Notes under the pieces: model-generated
Databases searched by the model: none
Told to the model about the DNA's origin: nothing
The model's input: only the letters and a program-made list of their open reading frames with translations
Assembly (NCBI GenBank): GCA_943371425.1
Contig: CALRUR010000015.1
Location: 1 to 64,000, forward strand
Direction: 5' to 3'
Length of the DNA stretch: 64,000 nucleotides
Source: CAJBVG01 sp943371425
GTDB taxonomy: Bacteria; Bacteroidota; Bacteroidia; Sphingobacteriales; Sphingobacteriaceae
Shown: positions 23,703-32,166 of the stretch, piece after piece
Layout of the letters: the number at the start of each line of letters is the position of its first letter
Numbering within the stretch: position 1 is the stretch's first letter
Made by a program: the position numbers and the translations under genes

Positions 23703-24056
23703 GTCTTCGTAGCCAGATTTTATTACCGTAGAAATCATCTTAAACTGTTTCTCGGCGTTGAAAGAATGGTTGGAGTTAGCAGGTATAATAATGCCTTGCC
23801 CTAAACCAAGGGTATGGTCTACTTTATCTATTCTAATTTGTGCTTCGCCGTGTATAATTTGAATATAGGTATCAAAGGGACTCATTTTCTCTGCAAGCTC
23901 TTCGCCTTCGTAAAAAGACATTGCCGTAATATTTCCTGTTGATTTTCTGATAATGGTTTTAGACACTACTGCATTAGGTAAATACTCTATTATTTCAACA
24001 ATAATATGCATTTTACCTTTTTCTAATTCTAAAAAATTATCTTTTGGCGCTTCCAT
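23700..24056 (-). CDS. Cupin-fold protein
   Basis: A 118-residue single-domain cupin. After a polar N-terminus it has FDTYIQIIHGEAQIRIDKVDHTL (first cupin strand set with the 'G.a.i' turn), then GLGQGIIIPANSNHSFNAEKQFKM, where 'PanxxHsF' is the second cupin motif and supplies a His. The first motif lacks the usual two His residues, so metal binding may be weak or absent. Small cupins of this kind bind diverse ligands or act as stand-alone sensors; no substrate can be assigned. The start lies 74 nt downstream of aroC in the same direction, with a heptamer array between, so co-transcription with the shikimate operon is possible but not assured. Confidence 0.75.
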   Translation of the reverse strand: MEAPKDNFLELEKGKMHIIVEIIEYLPNAVVSKTIIRKSTGNITAMSFYEGEELAEKMSPFDTYIQIIHGEAQIRIDKVDHTLGLGQGIIIPANSNHSFNAEKQFKMISTVIKSGYED

Positions 24057-24108
24057 GTAGTATGTTTATGGCTACAAGATACACATTAATATCCGTAGTA
24101 TTTTTTAA

Positions 24109-24150
24109 TTCACCATTCACCATTTACCATTTACCATTTACAATTCACAA
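24109..24150. repeat. Array of six heptamers overlapping the aroC stop codon
   Basis: Phased 7-nt units: TTCACCA, TTCACCA, TTTACCA, TTTACCA, TTTACAA, TTCACAA. The stop codon of aroC (24131-24133) is in the fourth unit, and the last AroC residues NCKW are coded by the fifth and sixth units. The array fills most of the space between aroC and the cupin gene. Confidence 0.8.
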
Positions 24151-25189
24151 TTACTATCGCTGCCATCGCTTCTACAATAGGCACCGCCCTTGGCAACACG
24201 CATGGGTCGTGCCTGCCTTCGTTTTGTAAGGTAATTTCTTCGCCTTTAGAATTTACGCTTTGTTGTGGTTTTAGTATGGTTGCAACGGGTTTAAAAGCAA
24301 CATTAAAGTAAATATCTTCTCCGGTGCTTATGCCACCAAGTATACCACCTGCGTTATTCGTTTTGGTTCTTATTTTTCCATCTACATTGTGCCATTCATC
24401 ATTATTCTCCGATCCTTTTTTAGTGGCCCCTTCAAATCCTGAGCCATACTCGAAACCGTGTACAGCATTTATGCTCAGCATGGCATGTGCTAATAAAGCG
24501 TGTAATTTATCGAACACTGGTTCGCCTAAACCAGCGGGTACATTTTTTATTACACATTGTATAACTCCTCCTAATGTATCGCCTTCTTTTTTTACTTGTT
24601 CAATGGCTTCAATCATTTTTTGTGCAGTGGCAGCATCGGGGCAACGTACAATGTTGTCATCGGTTTTACTCAGATCTAATTCGGTATAAAACTTTTCTAG
24701 TTTGATGTTGCCAACTTGTTTTACAAATGCCGAGATTTCTATACCCTCTTTTTCTAACAACTGTTTTGCAATGGCTCCAGCTATAACCCTGGCAATGGTT
24801 TCGCGGGCAGATGATCGGCCTCCACCTCTGTGGTCGCGTATGCCATATTTCATCTCATACGTATAATCTGCATGCGATGGGCGATATGCTTCTTTTAAAT
24901 AATCGTAATCTGCTGGTTTTGCATTTTGGTTACGAACAATAATAGCAATAGGTGTTCCGAGGGTTTTACCATCCACCACACCCGATAAAATTTCAAATTC
25001 ATCGTCCTCGGCACGGCTAGTGGTAATAGAAGATTGGCCTGGTTTTCTTCGATTGAGTTCGTGTTGTATTTTTTTTAAATCTAGCACTATGCCTGCAGGG
25101 CATCCGTCTATTACTACCCCAATGGCTGCTCCATGCGATTCGCCGAAGGTGCTAATTTTAAATTTTTGTCCAAATGTATTTCCTGACAT
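24131..25189 (-). CDS. aroC: Chorismate synthase
   Basis: A 352-residue FMN-dependent enzyme that converts EPSP to chorismate, the last step of the shikimate pathway. Family marks are FKISTFGESHGAAIGVVIDG at the N-terminus, RAEDDEFEILSG, the signature DHRGGGRSSARETIARV, GGILGGISTGEDI and RHDPCVLPRAVPIVEAMAA near the end. I start at the ATG at 25189 (MSGNTFGQKF), the family's normal N-terminus; a longer frame to 25240 reads back into aroA. It follows aroA by 11 nt. The C-terminus ends NCKW, coded by a heptamer array rather than the usual 10-residue tail, so the original end has probably been replaced. The catalytic core is complete. Confidence 0.97.
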   Translation of the reverse strand: MSGNTFGQKFKISTFGESHGAAIGVVIDGCPAGIVLDLKKIQHELNRRKPGQSSITTSRAEDDEFEILSGVVDGKTLGTPIAIIVRNQNAKPADYDYLKEAYRPSHADYTYEMKYGIRDHRGGGRSSARETIARVIAGAIAKQLLEKEGIEISAFVKQVGNIKLEKFYTELDLSKTDDNIVRCPDAATAQKMIEAIEQVKKEGDTLGGVIQCVIKNVPAGLGEPVFDKLHALLAHAMLSINAVHGFEYGSGFEGATKKGSENNDEWHNVDGKIRTKTNNAGGILGGISTGEDIYFNVAFKPVATILKPQQSVNSKGEEITLQNEGRHDPCVLPRAVPIVEAMAAIVIVNCKW

Positions 25190-25200
25190 ACAAAATCTAT

Positions 25201-26415
25201 TTATTCTATTATAAATCCTACCAGTTGCAAATCGTTCCAAAAGTTTGGATACGATTTACTTACAACTTTTTTTTCATCAATATAAACTTCATTAAAACGC
25301 ATTGCCATCATTGCAAAAGCCATTGCCATTCTGTGGTCGTGGTAAGTATTAATTTGCAAAGGTGTTGTATAATTTTGTTGATGAGAAATAATAGCATGTT
25401 CATCGGCATTGGTATGCCATTCTATATTTATTTTTTGCAATTCGTTTTTTAAGGCTTCAATTCTATCGGTTTCTTTTATGGCTAAACTCTCTATTCCTGT
25501 AAAATGTATAGGCTGTAAATGTAATGCAGCCAATACTATTAGCGTTTGTGCTAAATCGGGGCAGTTGATAAAATTGTAAGACTCTTGAACGTTTATTATT
25601 CCTGTGTAATTAAGTATAACACCCGCTTGGGTAAACTGAGTTTGTACTCCAAAATCCTTCATCCACTCTGCTATAATTGCATCGCCTTGCAAACTATTTT
25701 TTTGCAAACCACTTAAAGTAATGGTAGGCAAGCCTAATGAAACCAAGCCATACCAATACGATGCTGCACTCCAATCTGCCTCTACAGAAATGTTACATGC
25801 TTGGTATTCTTGTTCGGGTATAATAATACTTTTATCGTTTTCTATGATGTGTATTTTTGCCTGATGCATCATTTGCATCGTCATTTTTAAATAGGGTGCA
25901 GATATTACCTCATTTTCTAAATGCAATTGCAATCCGTTTTTTACTTTAGGCGCAATCATTAATAAAGCAGAAATAAATTGGCTGCTTATGTTAGCTTGTA
26001 TGTTTATAGCTTGGTGCGATACTAATTCTTTGCCAGTAATTTTAATAGGAGCATAGCCCACTTTTTCTAAATATTCTATTTCTGCACCCAATTCTTTTAG
26101 TGCATCTATTAATACTTTTAAAGGGCGTTCTTTTAAACGCTGCGAACCTGTAAGTATAACCGTATTGTTTTTTATAGTGGCAAAATAGGCACATAAAAAT
26201 CGTAGTGCTGCACCAGATTGCTCACAATCTATAACAGATTGTTTAGTAAGCAAAGCATCGGCAATTATATGAGTATCGTCTGAGTTTGATAAATTTTGAA
26301 TGGTAATTTCTTCTTCGCAAAGCGCTTTAATAATAAGGGCTCTGTTCGACTCGCTCTTAGAACCAGGCAATAAAATTTCGGTAGTATTAAATGTTGCTGG
26401 TTTGGTAATTCTCAT
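25201..26415 (-). CDS. aroA: 3-phosphoshikimate 1-carboxyvinyltransferase (EPSP synthase)
   Basis: A 404-residue enzyme that adds enolpyruvate from PEP to shikimate 3-phosphate. Marks are LPGSKSESNRALIIKAL (PEP/shikimate-binding Lys, Ser and Arg) near residue 17, SGAALRFLCAYFA instead of the usual GTAMR, and LIVLAALH with later IKETDRIEALKNEL and HDHRMAMAFAM. The SGAALRF variant, with Ala-Leu replacing Thr-Met, is typical of Bacteroidota EPSP synthases and may affect inhibitor sensitivity; I have not tested this. It is somewhat shorter than the E. coli enzyme (about 427). It starts one base after the aroB stop and is followed by aroC, so it belongs to the shikimate operon. Confidence 0.95.
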   Translation of the reverse strand: MRITKPATFNTTEILLPGSKSESNRALIIKALCEEEITIQNLSNSDDTHIIADALLTKQSVIDCEQSGAALRFLCAYFATIKNNTVILTGSQRLKERPLKVLIDALKELGAEIEYLEKVGYAPIKITGKELVSHQAINIQANISSQFISALLMIAPKVKNGLQLHLENEVISAPYLKMTMQMMHQAKIHIIENDKSIIIPEQEYQACNISVEADWSAASYWYGLVSLGLPTITLSGLQKNSLQGDAIIAEWMKDFGVQTQFTQAGVILNYTGIINVQESYNFINCPDLAQTLIVLAALHLQPIHFTGIESLAIKETDRIEALKNELQKINIEWHTNADEHAIISHQQNYTTPLQINTYHDHRMAMAFAMMAMRFNEVYIDEKKVVSKSYPNFWNDLQLVGFIIE

Positions 26416-26416
26416 T

Positions 26417-27490
26417 TTAGTCGTTAAAATAATGAATGCATTTTAAGAGTGCTTCCGATATTTCTTCTTCTGTACATTTTACATTTAAACTTGGGTTAGC
26501 AATGGTACTCAATAAAGAAAATTTAATTTCCGACGATTCATTTTTTTTATCTTTTCTCATCAATTCTATTACATCTAAAATCATGTCGCTATTAAGTTTT
26601 GCAGGTTCTAAATGTTTAGGCACGAGTTCTAAAATATATTTTAAATCTTCTTCGGGCATCCCAGCTTTTGTTACACTTAAAAACGATTCAACCATCATTC
26701 CGCATGCCACTGCGCTGCCATGCATGATGAGTTTTCCTTTGTTTAGGTAGTAGCTTTCTATGGCATGCCCAACGGTATGCCCGAAATTTAATGCTTTCCG
26801 AATATCTTTTTCAAAAGGATCCTTTTCAACAATGCCTAATTTTATTTTTATACTCTGAGGTATTAACACATCAATACCTGGTAATCCGTTTTCTAAAAAA
26901 CAAAGTGCATCTCTTAAATGCAAATGGTCGGCAATTAATCCGTGTTTAATAACTTCTGCAAAGCCCGATTTTATTTCGAGTTCATGCAGTGTACTCAGAA
27001 ATTCGGGGATAATAAATATTGCTTTTGGGTGATTAAATGTACCCAAATGATTTTTATAATGCTGTAAATCTAATCCGGTTTTACCTCCAATACTTGCATC
27101 TACCATGGCAAGTAGAGTAGTGGGGATGTTAATAAAATCAATACCTCGCATGTAAGTAGAAGCCGCAAAACCTCCCATATCAGTAATTACACCTCCACCT
27201 AAATTTATCAATAAAGATTTACGGTCTAAACCAAACTCTTGCATCATACTCCACACGCCAATACAAATGTCTATGTTTTTATTATCCTCGCCAGGGTCAA
27301 TTTCTATTAAATCATATTGTGAGCTGTGCTTAGAATATAAGTTTAAATAGGGCAAGCAAACTTCGAGGGTATGGGTATCGCCGAGTATGGCCACTTTGGT
27401 ATATTGTTGTGCTTCTAACCAAGTGTCTAAAGATGCAATGGGGTCTTCAATAAAAATATCGTAACCTAAACTACTTCTTATATCATTCAT
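26417..27490 (-). CDS. aroB: 3-dehydroquinate synthase
   Basis: A 357-residue NAD- and zinc-dependent enzyme that cyclises DAHP to 3-dehydroquinate, the second step of the shikimate pathway. Visible marks are LINLGGGVITDMGGFAASTYMRGIDFINIPTTLLAMVDASIGGKTG, seen here as its consecutive family motifs (GGGVITDMGGF; PTTLLAMVDASIGGKTG), then KSGFAEVIKHGLI and the zinc-binding NFGHTVGHAIES. The N-terminus has no extra domain. The start overlaps the end of the DAHP synthase gene by 8 nt, indicating translational coupling, and aroA follows after one base. All catalytic segments are present. Confidence 0.96.
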   Translation of the reverse strand: MNDIRSSLGYDIFIEDPIASLDTWLEAQQYTKVAILGDTHTLEVCLPYLNLYSKHSSQYDLIEIDPGEDNKNIDICIGVWSMMQEFGLDRKSLLINLGGGVITDMGGFAASTYMRGIDFINIPTTLLAMVDASIGGKTGLDLQHYKNHLGTFNHPKAIFIIPEFLSTLHELEIKSGFAEVIKHGLIADHLHLRDALCFLENGLPGIDVLIPQSIKIKLGIVEKDPFEKDIRKALNFGHTVGHAIESYYLNKGKLIMHGSAVACGMMVESFLSVTKAGMPEEDLKYILELVPKHLEPAKLNSDMILDVIELMRKDKKNESSEIKFSLLSTIANPSLNVKCTEEEISEALLKCIHYFND

Positions 27491-28571
27491 CTTGCATTAC
27501 TTTAGTTTGTACAGAAATAGATTCACGGTGAATCAATTTAACCAAATCTAATATCATTTCTTCAGAAAGATGAATTTCTTTTCCGTATTTTTTTCTGGTA
27601 TTTACAATTTCCGACCATCTCTCTGGTTGGAATATGGTAATGTTGTTTTCTTTTTTGTACAAACCAATTTCATGTACCAATTTAGAACGAGAGGCTAACA
27701 ATTCTAATACTTCGTAATCTATCTTATCAATTGCTTTTCTTAATCGTATTAATTGATCTTTAAACTCTACATTTTGAGTATCGGTATTTCTAATAATTAA
27801 GTTTTCTATTAATTCTGATAAAGCCAAAGGGGTAAGTTGTTGATCTTTATCGCTCATAGCAAACCTAGGGTCGTAATGTGCTTCTACCATTAATCCGTCG
27901 AAGTTTAAATCCATTGCTTTTTGGCTTACATGCGGTATTAAATCAATGCTTCCACAAATATGGCTAGGGTCGCATATTACTGGTAAGTTTGGGATATGGC
28001 GTTTTAACTCTAAGGGGATGTTCCAGTTTGGAGTGTTGCGGTAGGTGTTTTTTTCATATTGAGAAAAACCTCTGTGTACAGCTGCAATTTTAATTATACC
28101 TGCATTGTGTATTCTCTCAATTGCACCAATCCACAATTCAATATCAGGGTTAATAGGATTTTTAACCATTACTGGTATATCTACCCCTTTAAGTGCATCG
28201 GCAATTTCTTGCACTACAAATGGGCTAACCGTAGAACGTGCACCAATCCAAAAAATATCGATGCCTGCTTTTAAACAATCTTCTACATGTTTGGCATTGG
28301 CTACTTCTACTGCACTTTTCATGCCGTATGCTTTTGCAGCATCTGCCAACCATTGTATGCCTACGTTTCCTAATCCGGTAAAGGAACCGGGGCGTGTTCG
28401 TGGTTTCCAAATGCCCCCTCTTAATACCGGTATTTGATAAGATGCTAAGGCCTCCGCAGTTTTATGAATCTGCTCTTCAGATTCTACACTGCAGGGTCCT
28501 GCTATTATAAAGGTCTTTAAATTAGAGTCTAACCAAGAATTTAACTGGTCTGATTTTATAGAAGTTGTCAT
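27483..28571 (-). CDS. Bifunctional DAHP synthase / chorismate mutase type II
   Basis: A 362-residue fusion. Residues about 1-260 are a class I-beta DAHP synthase barrel: FIIAGPCSVESEEQI, LRGGIWKPRTRPGSFTG, GARSTVSPFVVQEIA, VICDPSHICGS and DGLMVEAHYDP. Residues about 265-362 are an AroQ-type chorismate mutase helix bundle (LRKAIDKIDYEVLELLASRSKLVHEI). The first domain opens the shikimate pathway by joining PEP and erythrose 4-phosphate. The second turns chorismate to prephenate and is likely to give feedback control by fused-domain inhibition, as known for Bacteroidota homologues. It is the first gene of the operon with aroB, aroA and aroC. The genes for steps 3, 4 and 5 (aroD, aroE, aroK) are not in this window. 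Confidence 0.95.
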   Translation of the reverse strand: MTTSIKSDQLNSWLDSNLKTFIIAGPCSVESEEQIHKTAEALASYQIPVLRGGIWKPRTRPGSFTGLGNVGIQWLADAAKAYGMKSAVEVANAKHVEDCLKAGIDIFWIGARSTVSPFVVQEIADALKGVDIPVMVKNPINPDIELWIGAIERIHNAGIIKIAAVHRGFSQYEKNTYRNTPNWNIPLELKRHIPNLPVICDPSHICGSIDLIPHVSQKAMDLNFDGLMVEAHYDPRFAMSDKDQQLTPLALSELIENLIIRNTDTQNVEFKDQLIRLRKAIDKIDYEVLELLASRSKLVHEIGLYKKENNITIFQPERWSEIVNTRKKYGKEIHLSEEMILDLVKLIHRESISVQTKVMQDE

Positions 28572-28683
28572 TTATATCGATTCAAAAAAAATTCACCTTT
28601 CGGTAATCATCAATTAGAAAACAAATAAAAACAAAATGGTTTTCAATAATGTATTAATTATTAATAAAATTACGCTTTTTTCC

Positions 28684-28691
28684 TATTTTTG
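28684..28691 (+). promoter_or_regulatory. Probable -7 element of the proline dehydrogenase gene
   Basis: TATTTTTG matches TAnnTTTG exactly, 18 nt upstream of the ATG at 28710. No TTG is present at 17-23 nt spacing. It supports starting the protein at 28710 rather than at the upstream TTG at 28689. Confidence 0.55.
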
Positions 28692-28709
28692 AAGCACCTT
28701 ATACAAACA

Positions 28710-29885
28710 ATGAGCAACAATATATCTTTTGATAATACAGAAATCGCTTTCTCAGGAATGAGCAATGCCGATTTAAACAGAGCCTATTGGTTATTCAAAG
28801 TCATCAACATCAATTTTCTTGTAAAAATTGGTCCACCAATAACAACGGCAGCCATTAAAATAGGATTGCCTATCACTCCAATTATTCGCGCAACCATTTT
28901 CAAACAATTTTGCGGTGGCGAGTCGATTACAGATTGTGCCAAAACCATTACACAGCTTGGGAAGTACAACATTGGAACAATTTTAGATTATTCTGTAGAA
29001 GGAGAATCAACCGAACAAGCATTTGATGCAACTTGCGAAGAAACCATTGCCACCGTAAAACGTGCCAAAGGCGATGCTCATATTCCTTTTAGTGTATTTA
29101 AAGTTACGGGTTTAGCGCGGTTCGGACTCTTAGAAAAATTAGATGCAAAAGAAGAACTCAATTTTGAAGAGAAAAAAGAATTTGAACGAGTAAAAGATAG
29201 AGTGCGCAGAATTTGCCAAACGGCTTATGATTTAAATGTTCGTATTTTTATTGATGCCGAAGAAAGTTGGATACAACAAACCATTGATAATTTATCGATG
29301 GACATGATGCGTTTGTTCAATAAAGAAAAGGTAATTGTGTACAATACTTTTCAGTTTTACCGCCACGATAGGTTGCAAGCCATGAAAGATTTTGATGCAC
29401 AACTTAGCTCAGAAAACATATTAATGGGAGTAAAATTAGTACGTGGTGCATACATGGAAAAAGAGCGCAAACGTGCTGCCGATATGAATTATGCATCGCC
29501 TATACAAGCCGATAAAAAATCGTCGGATGTTGATTACGATTTAGGTTTGGCTTATTGCGTAGAACACCTAAACAGAATTGCCATTTGTGCAGGCACGCAC
29601 AACGAAAATAGTTCTGCTTATTTGGTAGACTTAATGGCAAAACATAACATAGCTCCGAATGATGGGCGAATTTATTTTTCTCAATTGTTAGGCATGAGCG
29701 ATAACTTAAGTTATAACCTTGCCAACGCGGGTTATAACGTTGCTAAATATGTACCTTATGGCCCAGTAAAATCTGTGCTTCCATACTTATTCCGCAGAGC
29801 TCAAGAAAACACTGCCATTGCAGGGCAAATGGGTAGAGAGTTGAGTTTGATATTGAAAGAGAAAAAACGCAGAGGGAATGCGTAA
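28710..29885 (+). CDS. Proline dehydrogenase (PRODH family)
   Basis: A 391-residue FAD-dependent enzyme that oxidises proline to pyrroline-5-carboxylate. Visible marks of the PutA/PRODH barrel are YSVEGE after an N-terminal helical region, FSVFKVTGLARFGLLEKL, FIDAEESWIQ, NTFQFYRHD, KLVRGAYMEKER (substrate and flavin loop), CAGTHNENSSAYLV and FSQLLGMSDNLSYNLA, plus a C-terminal RRAQENTAIAGQM close to the family's RR-x-x-E-N. It lacks the P5C dehydrogenase domain of PutA, so the second step needs a separate enzyme. It is monocistronic with its own promoter. The stop codon abuts an octamer array, shared with the convergent DUF962 gene. Confidence 0.93.
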   Translation: MSNNISFDNTEIAFSGMSNADLNRAYWLFKVININFLVKIGPPITTAAIKIGLPITPIIRATIFKQFCGGESITDCAKTITQLGKYNIGTILDYSVEGESTEQAFDATCEETIATVKRAKGDAHIPFSVFKVTGLARFGLLEKLDAKEELNFEEKKEFERVKDRVRRICQTAYDLNVRIFIDAEESWIQQTIDNLSMDMMRLFNKEKVIVYNTFQFYRHDRLQAMKDFDAQLSSENILMGVKLVRGAYMEKERKRAADMNYASPIQADKKSSDVDYDLGLAYCVEHLNRIAICAGTHNENSSAYLVDLMAKHNIAPNDGRIYFSQLLGMSDNLSYNLANAGYNVAKYVPYGPVKSVLPYLFRRAQENTAIAGQMGRELSLILKEKKRRGNA

Positions 29886-29962
29886 ATGTGCAAATGCGTA
29901 AATGTGCAAATTAGCACTTCGGTCGCTTCTTTTGCACATTTGCATATTTACGCATTTTCACA
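29884..29962. repeat. Octamer arrays forming a long imperfect hairpin between convergent genes
   Basis: Left units are AAATGTGC, AAATGCGT, AAATGTGC, AAATTAGC (29884-29915). Right units are TTTGCACA, TTTGCATA, TTTACGCA, TTTTCACA (29931-29962). AAATGTGCAAA (29900-29910) pairs with TTTGCACATTT (29931-29941), and AAATGCGTA (29892-29900) pairs with TACGCATTT (29949-29957). The PRODH stop (29883-29885) overlaps the first unit and the DUF962 stop (29958-29960) lies in the last. It is suited to act as a bidirectional terminator. Confidence 0.85.
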
Positions 29963-30263
29963 TTCTCTGTTTTCCAGAGAGTATTTCAAAGAATAAGCGA
30001 AAATCGCTTGCTAAACTCCAGAGTGGATATTTAAACGTAGCGGGTTTGTTTTTTTCAAAAAAGAAATGACCAATCCATGCAAACAAATAGCCAGTAATTG
30101 GAAGTACGTACCACAAATTCCAAGCATCAAAATAAGTTAAACAAACGGCCTCCACAAAAACGAGTGCAGTGCCAATAAAATGCAGCCTACGACTGGTTTT
30201 ATTTGCATGTTCAGTTAAATAAAACTGATAAAATTCATTAAAGCTTTTTATACGTTCCGACAT
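29958..30263 (-). CDS. DUF962 / Mpo1-like membrane protein
   Basis: A 101-residue protein of the Mpo1-like family. It opens with FNEFYQFYLTEHANKTSRRLHFIGTA, where 'yl.eH.n...R.lHfiGt' is the family signature, then two hydrophobic helices (ALVFVEAVCLTYF and YVLPITGYLFAWIGHFFFEKNKPATF, with 'GH.f.EkNkPAt'). The two His residues and Glu are the ones that in yeast Mpo1 bind iron for alpha-oxidation of fatty acids. Bacterial members are not characterised. The final WSLASDFRLFFEIL is also typical. It is a single gene converging with PRODH. The start is 111 nt from lysS in divergent orientation. Confidence 0.88.
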   Translation of the reverse strand: MSERIKSFNEFYQFYLTEHANKTSRRLHFIGTALVFVEAVCLTYFDAWNLWYVLPITGYLFAWIGHFFFEKNKPATFKYPLWSLASDFRLFFEILSGKQRM

Positions 30264-30301
30264 ATCGAATATTTTAAACTAATTTAAGAAAATGTACCCA
30301 C

Positions 30302-30346
30302 AATTAGCACACTAGCATACCAGCACACTAGCAAATTAGCTAATTA
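30302..30346. repeat. Octamer array upstream of lysS
   Basis: Phased units: AATTAGCA, CACTAGCA, TACCAGCA, CACTAGCA, AATTAGCT, then AATTA. The unit form NNNNAGCA equals that of the right array near 17300. It sits between divergent genes, directly in front of the lysS -7 element (30351-30358), and is the clearest array not placed at a gene 3' end. Confidence 0.8.
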
Positions 30347-30350
30347 ATAT

Positions 30351-30358
30351 TATTTTTG
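30351..30358 (+). promoter_or_regulatory. Probable -7 element of lysS
   Basis: TATTTTTG is an exact TAnnTTTG match, 16 nt upstream of the lysS ATG. The -33 region is occupied by the octamer array and has no TTG. Confidence 0.55.
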
Positions 30359-30374
30359 CACAAAACAGAACGAA

Positions 30375-32093
30375 ATGAGCGGATTAAGCGAACAAGAACT
30401 ATTAAGAAGAGAGAGTATGCAAGAGTTGGTGCGATTAGGCATTAACCCTTACCCTGCAGATGTGTTTGAAGTAGATGCAAATGCTGCAGATATTTTAGAA
30501 AATTACGACAGAGATAAAACCGCTTATAAGAACATTAGTATTGCAGGCCGAGTAATGAGCCGAAGAATTATGGGTAATGCTTCGTTTGCAGAAATACAAG
30601 ATGCAACTGGTAGAATACAAGTGTACTTTAGGAGAGATGATTTATGCCCCGAAGAGGATAAAACTTTATACAACATTGTATTTAAGAAACTAGTTGATAT
30701 TGGTGATATTATTGGATTAACTGGATATGTATTTACCACCCAAGTAGGAGAGATAAGTATACATGTTACTTCATTTAAAATATTAAGCAAATCATTACGC
30801 CCATTACCAGTTGTAAAAATTGATGCCGAAGGTACTGCACATGATGTGGTAACAGACCCAGAGTTTAGGTATCGCCAGCGTTATGCCGATTTAATTATTA
30901 ACCAAGATGTTCGCGAAGTATTCAAAAAACGAACTAAAATAATTCAATCGCTCAGAAATACTTTTAATGATAGAGGTTATTTAGAAGTAGAAACCCCAAT
31001 TTTGCAAGCTATACCAGGTGGTGCAGCCGCTCGCCCATTTATTACTCACCATAATGCATTAGATGTTCCTTTGTATTTACGTATTGCAAATGAATTGTAT
31101 TTAAAGCGATTAATTGTAGGTGGATATGATGGGGTGTATGAGTTTGCAAAAGATTTCAGAAACGAAGGAATGGACAGAACCCATAATCCTGAGTTTACGG
31201 TAATGGAAATTTATGTAGCCTACAAAGACTATAATTGGATGATGGATTTTACCGAGGAGATGATAGAAAAAGTAGCACTCGATTTGCATGGAACCACCAA
31301 AGTTCAAGTTGGAGAAAATGTAATCGATTTCCAACGCCCTTTTAAACGAATTACCATGTACGATTCTATTAAAGAATTTACAGGAATCGATATTTCGGAG
31401 ATGAGCGAAACGGAATTAAGAGACACTTGCAAATCATTAGGTATTGCAGTGACCGAAAGCATGGGTAAGGGTAAATTAGTGGATGAAATTTTTGGAGAAA
31501 AATGTGAAGGAAATTATATTCAACCTACCTTCATTATTGATTACCCAGTGGAGATGTCGCCATTATGCAAAAAACACAGAACCAAAGAAGGATTGGTAGA
31601 GCGATTTGAATTAATGGTAAATGGAAAAGAATTAGCCAATGCCTATTCAGAATTAAACGACCCTATTGATCAGCGCGCACGATTTGAAGAGCAAGTTTCT
31701 TTAATGGAAAGAGGCGATGATGAAGCCATGTTTATTGATTATGATTTCTTACGTGCTTTAGAATATGGGATGCCACCTACGGCGGGTATGGGTATAGGCA
31801 TTGATCGTTTAACAATGATTATGACTAACCAGGCTTCTATACAAGATGTATTGTTTTTCCCTCAAATGCGACCAGAAAAAATTCAGAAAGTAGCGAGTGT
31901 AAACGATTTTGTAGAGGCAGGAGTTCCGGCAGAATGGGTGCCTGTATTAAATAAAATGAACATTAATACACTTGATGAATTAAAAGCCGCAAACCCAAAT
32001 AAAGTTTTTAATGATATGGGGGGAATGAGAAAGAAAATGAAATTAGAAATTGCCATTCCTACAAAAGAAGAGGTAATGAAATGGTTCGAATAA
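30375..32093 (+). CDS. lysS: Lysyl-tRNA synthetase, class II
   Basis: A 572-residue enzyme that charges tRNA-Lys. Residues about 55-160 are the OB-fold anticodon-binding domain (ISIAGRVMSRRIMGNASFAEIQD). The catalytic core has motif 1 (around FNDRGYLEVETPILQAIPGGAAARPF), motif 2 (FAKDFRNEGMDRTHNPEFTVMEIYVAY) and motif 3 (GMPPTAGMGIGIDRLTM). After the core, about 510-572 form a C-terminal extension (VNDFVEAGVPAEWVPVLNKM, ending VMKWFE) that E. coli LysRS lacks but Bacteroidota enzymes commonly have; its role is unknown. It is monocistronic with a short leader and a strong hairpin terminator behind. All three class II motifs are intact. Confidence 0.97.
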   Translation: MSGLSEQELLRRESMQELVRLGINPYPADVFEVDANAADILENYDRDKTAYKNISIAGRVMSRRIMGNASFAEIQDATGRIQVYFRRDDLCPEEDKTLYNIVFKKLVDIGDIIGLTGYVFTTQVGEISIHVTSFKILSKSLRPLPVVKIDAEGTAHDVVTDPEFRYRQRYADLIINQDVREVFKKRTKIIQSLRNTFNDRGYLEVETPILQAIPGGAAARPFITHHNALDVPLYLRIANELYLKRLIVGGYDGVYEFAKDFRNEGMDRTHNPEFTVMEIYVAYKDYNWMMDFTEEMIEKVALDLHGTTKVQVGENVIDFQRPFKRITMYDSIKEFTGIDISEMSETELRDTCKSLGIAVTESMGKGKLVDEIFGEKCEGNYIQPTFIIDYPVEMSPLCKKHRTKEGLVERFELMVNGKELANAYSELNDPIDQRARFEEQVSLMERGDDEAMFIDYDFLRALEYGMPPTAGMGIGIDRLTMIMTNQASIQDVLFFPQMRPEKIQKVASVNDFVEAGVPAEWVPVLNKMNINTLDELKAANPNKVFNDMGGMRKKMKLEIAIPTKEEVMKWFE

Positions 32094-32113
32094 AATTCAA
32101 ACTAATTAAAAAC

Positions 32114-32150
32114 AAAAAAACCTTCGCATGTACATACGAAGGTTTTTTTT
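32114..32150. terminator. Bidirectional intrinsic terminator between lysS and a lipoprotein gene
   Basis: The stem AAAAAAACCTTCG / CGAAGGTTTTTTT, with an internal CATGTACATA loop, carries an A-run on one side and a T-run of eight on the other. It therefore serves lysS on the plus strand and the convergent lipoprotein gene on the minus strand. Confidence 0.88.
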
Positions 32151-32166
32151 ATGGGTTAAACTGAAC

